NCBI GenBank assembly: GCA_018340805.1 | Contig: JACMZG010001914.1 | Location: 2,382,314 to 2,446,313 of the forward strand | Length of the DNA stretch: 64,000 bases | From: Microvelia longipes | Taxonomy: Eukaryota; Arthropoda; Insecta; Hemiptera; Veliidae | Reading direction: 5' to 3' | Shown: positions 62,001 through 64,000 of the stretch, piece by piece | How the letters are laid out: each line of letters opens with the position of its first letter | How positions within the stretch are numbered: position 1 is the stretch's first letter | Program-made: the position numbers and the translations under genes | The notes under the pieces: generated by a model | The model's input: the letters and a program-made list of their open reading frames with translations, nothing else | What the model was told of the DNA's origin: nothing | Database searches by the model: none

Positions 62001-64000
62001 AACTGAGTGATCTGCCATGTAATGGACCCATTGTGTGTGTTATATCCAATTATTTTATTTAGGAAACTGAGTGATTGCCATGTATGGACCATTGTGTGTG
62101 TTATATCCAATTTTTTATTTTTTTAGGAAACTGAGTGACTCTGCCATGTAATGGACCCATTGTGTGTGTTATATCCAATTATTTATTTAGGAACTGAGTG
62201 ATCTGCCATGTAATGGACCCATTGTGTGTGTTTATATCCAATTATTTTATTTAGGAAACTGATGATCTGCCATGTAAATGGACCATTGTGTTGTTATTTA
62301 TTATTTAGGAAACTGAGTGATCTATGTATGGACCCATTGTGTGTGTTATATCCAATTAATTTTTATTAGGAAACTGAGTGATCTGCCATGTAATGGACCC
62401 ATTGTGTGTGTTATATCCAATTATTTTATTTAGGAAACTGAGTGATCTGCCATGTAATGGACCCATTGTGTTGTTATATCCAATTATTTTATTTAGGAAA
62501 CTGAGTGATCTGCCATGTAATGGACCCATTTGTGTGTGTTATATCCAATTATTTTATTTAGGAAACTGAGTGATCTGCCATGTAATGGACCCATTGTGTG
62601 TGTTATATCCAATTATTTTATTTAGGAAACTGAGTGATCTGCCATGTAATGGACCCATTGTGTGTGTTATATCCAATTATTTTATTTAGGAAACTGAGTG
62701 ATTTGCTATGGGATGGACCCATTGTGTGTGTTATATCCAATTATTTTATTTAGGAAACTGAGTGATCTGCCATGTAATGGACCCATTGTGTGTGTTATAT
62801 CCAATTATTTTATTTAGGAAACTGAGTGATTTCCATGTAATGGACCCATTGTGTGTGTTTATATCCAAATTATTTTATTTAGGAAACTGAGTGATCTGCC
62901 ATGTAATGGACCCATTGTGTGTGTTATATCCAATTATTTTATTTAGGAAACTGAGTGATCTGCCATGTAATGGACCCATTGTGTGTGTTATATCCAATTA
63001 TTTTATTTAGGAAACTGAGTGATCTGCCATGTAATGGACCCATTGTGTGTGTTATATCCAATTATTTTATTTAGGAAACCTGAGTGATCTGCCATGTAAT
63101 GGACCCATTGTGTGTGTTATATCCAATTATTTTATTTAGGAAACTGAGTGATCTGCCATGTAATGGACCCATTGTGTGTGTTTATATCCAATTATTTTAT
63201 TTAGGAAACTGAGTGATCTGCCATGTAATGGACCCATTGTGTGTGTTATATCCAATTATTTTATTTAGGAAACTGAGTGATCTGCCATGTAATGGACCCA
63301 TTGTGTGTGTTATATCCATTATTTTATTTTAGGAAACTGAGTGATCTGCTATGTATGGACCCATTTGTGTGTGTTATATCCAATTATTTTATTTAGGAAA
63401 CTGAGTGATCTGCCATGTAATGGACCATTGTGTGTGTTATATCCAATTATTTTATTTAGGAACTGAGTGATCTGCTGCATGTAATGGACCCATTGTGTGT
63501 GTTATATCCAATTTTTTATTTAGGAAACTGAGTGATCTGCCATGTAATGGACCCATTGTGTGTGTGTTATATCAAATTATTTTATTTAGGAAACTGAGTG
63601 ATCTGCATTAATGGACCCATTGTGGTGTTGTTATATCCAATTATTTTATTTAGGAACTGAGTGATCTGCCATTAATGGACCCATTGTGTGTGTTATATCC
63701 AATTATTTTATTTAGGAAACTGAGTGATTTGCCATGTATGGACCATTGTGTGTGTTATATCCAATTATTTTATTTAGGAAACTGAGTGATCTGCCATGTA
63801 ATGTTGTGTGTGTTATATCCAATTATTTTATTTAGGAAACTGAGTGATCTGCATGTAATGGACCATTGTGTGTGTGTTATATCCAATTATTTTATTTAGG
63901 AAACTGAGTGATCTGCCATGTAATGGACCCATTGTGTGTGTTATATCCAATTATTTTATTTAGGAAACTGAGTGATCTTGCCATGTAATGGACCATTGTG
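59001..64000. repeat. 64-bp satellite array, right segment running off the window
   Basis: About 78 monomers, the most uniform in the window (62.4-63.3 kb is nearly perfect). Only about six class B units were noticed. The array continues past the window end. Confidence 0.98.

Noticed and set aside
49928..62569. Many 60-100-codon open frames on both strands with repeated motifs such as CVLYPIILFRKLSD and ITHTMGPLHGRSLS
   Set aside because: They are direct translations of the 64-bp satellite, whose unit is not a multiple of 3 and so cycles through all frames. They lack splice context and break at every indel.
49581..64000. CRISPR-like regular array
   Set aside because: The whole 64-bp unit repeats with no unique spacers; this is satellite DNA in a eukaryotic context.

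Overview
This is AT-rich, gene-poor, repeat-dominated eukaryotic (invertebrate-looking) nuclear DNA. Support for that comes from a spliced gene with consensus GT...AG sites, a BEL/Pao-type LTR retrotransposon relic, tRNA- and 5S-related dispersed repeats, many (TA)n arrays and several unrelated minisatellites. I cannot name the species; an arthropod is plausible but is only a guess. No bacterial operon, CRISPR array or defence locus is present.

Layout. 1-7.9 kb: AT-rich DNA with a dispersed repeat carrying a 5S-rRNA-like box C, a 183-bp tandem duplication and a ~1.3-kb-spaced inverted repeat. 7.95-10.44 kb: the one convincing host gene, two coding exons (7954-8020 and 9244-10442), encoding a 421-residue secreted, cysteine-free (after the signal peptide), Ser/Thr/Asn-rich mucin-like protein. 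10.4-30.4 kb: intergenic DNA with a tRNA-derived SINE-like fragment (~11.5 kb), more dispersed-repeat copies, minisatellites with 21-, 40-, 33-, 27- and 31-bp units, (TA)n blocks, and a 289-bp near-perfect hairpin (23837-24125). 30.4-64 kb: a satellite of 64-bp monomers. Its left edge is one diverged monomer at 30409-30470, which is interrupted by the BEL/Pao relic (30471-33129: two LTRs, a frameshifted gag and a scrap of pol). The satellite then runs to the end of the window, broken by two 1000-N gaps (33685-34684, 58001-59000), three small non-satellite patches and a 4.2-kb island (45371-49580).

How it fits together. The satellite predates the retroelement, because satellite sequence lies on both sides of the insertion within what reads as one monomer. 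Monomers are diverged and noisy on the left and nearly uniform on the right. Two monomer classes alternate, with a hint of a four-monomer higher-order period near 40-41 kb. Part of the left array (about 35.6-38.4 kb) carries extra single A's and then extra single C's, which looks like uncorrected sequencing error rather than biology. Almost all open frames in the satellite are artefacts of the repeat or of the N runs. The most interesting items are the mucin-like gene, the 5S-box-C repeat family, the long hairpin, the two-class satellite and the nested retroelement.
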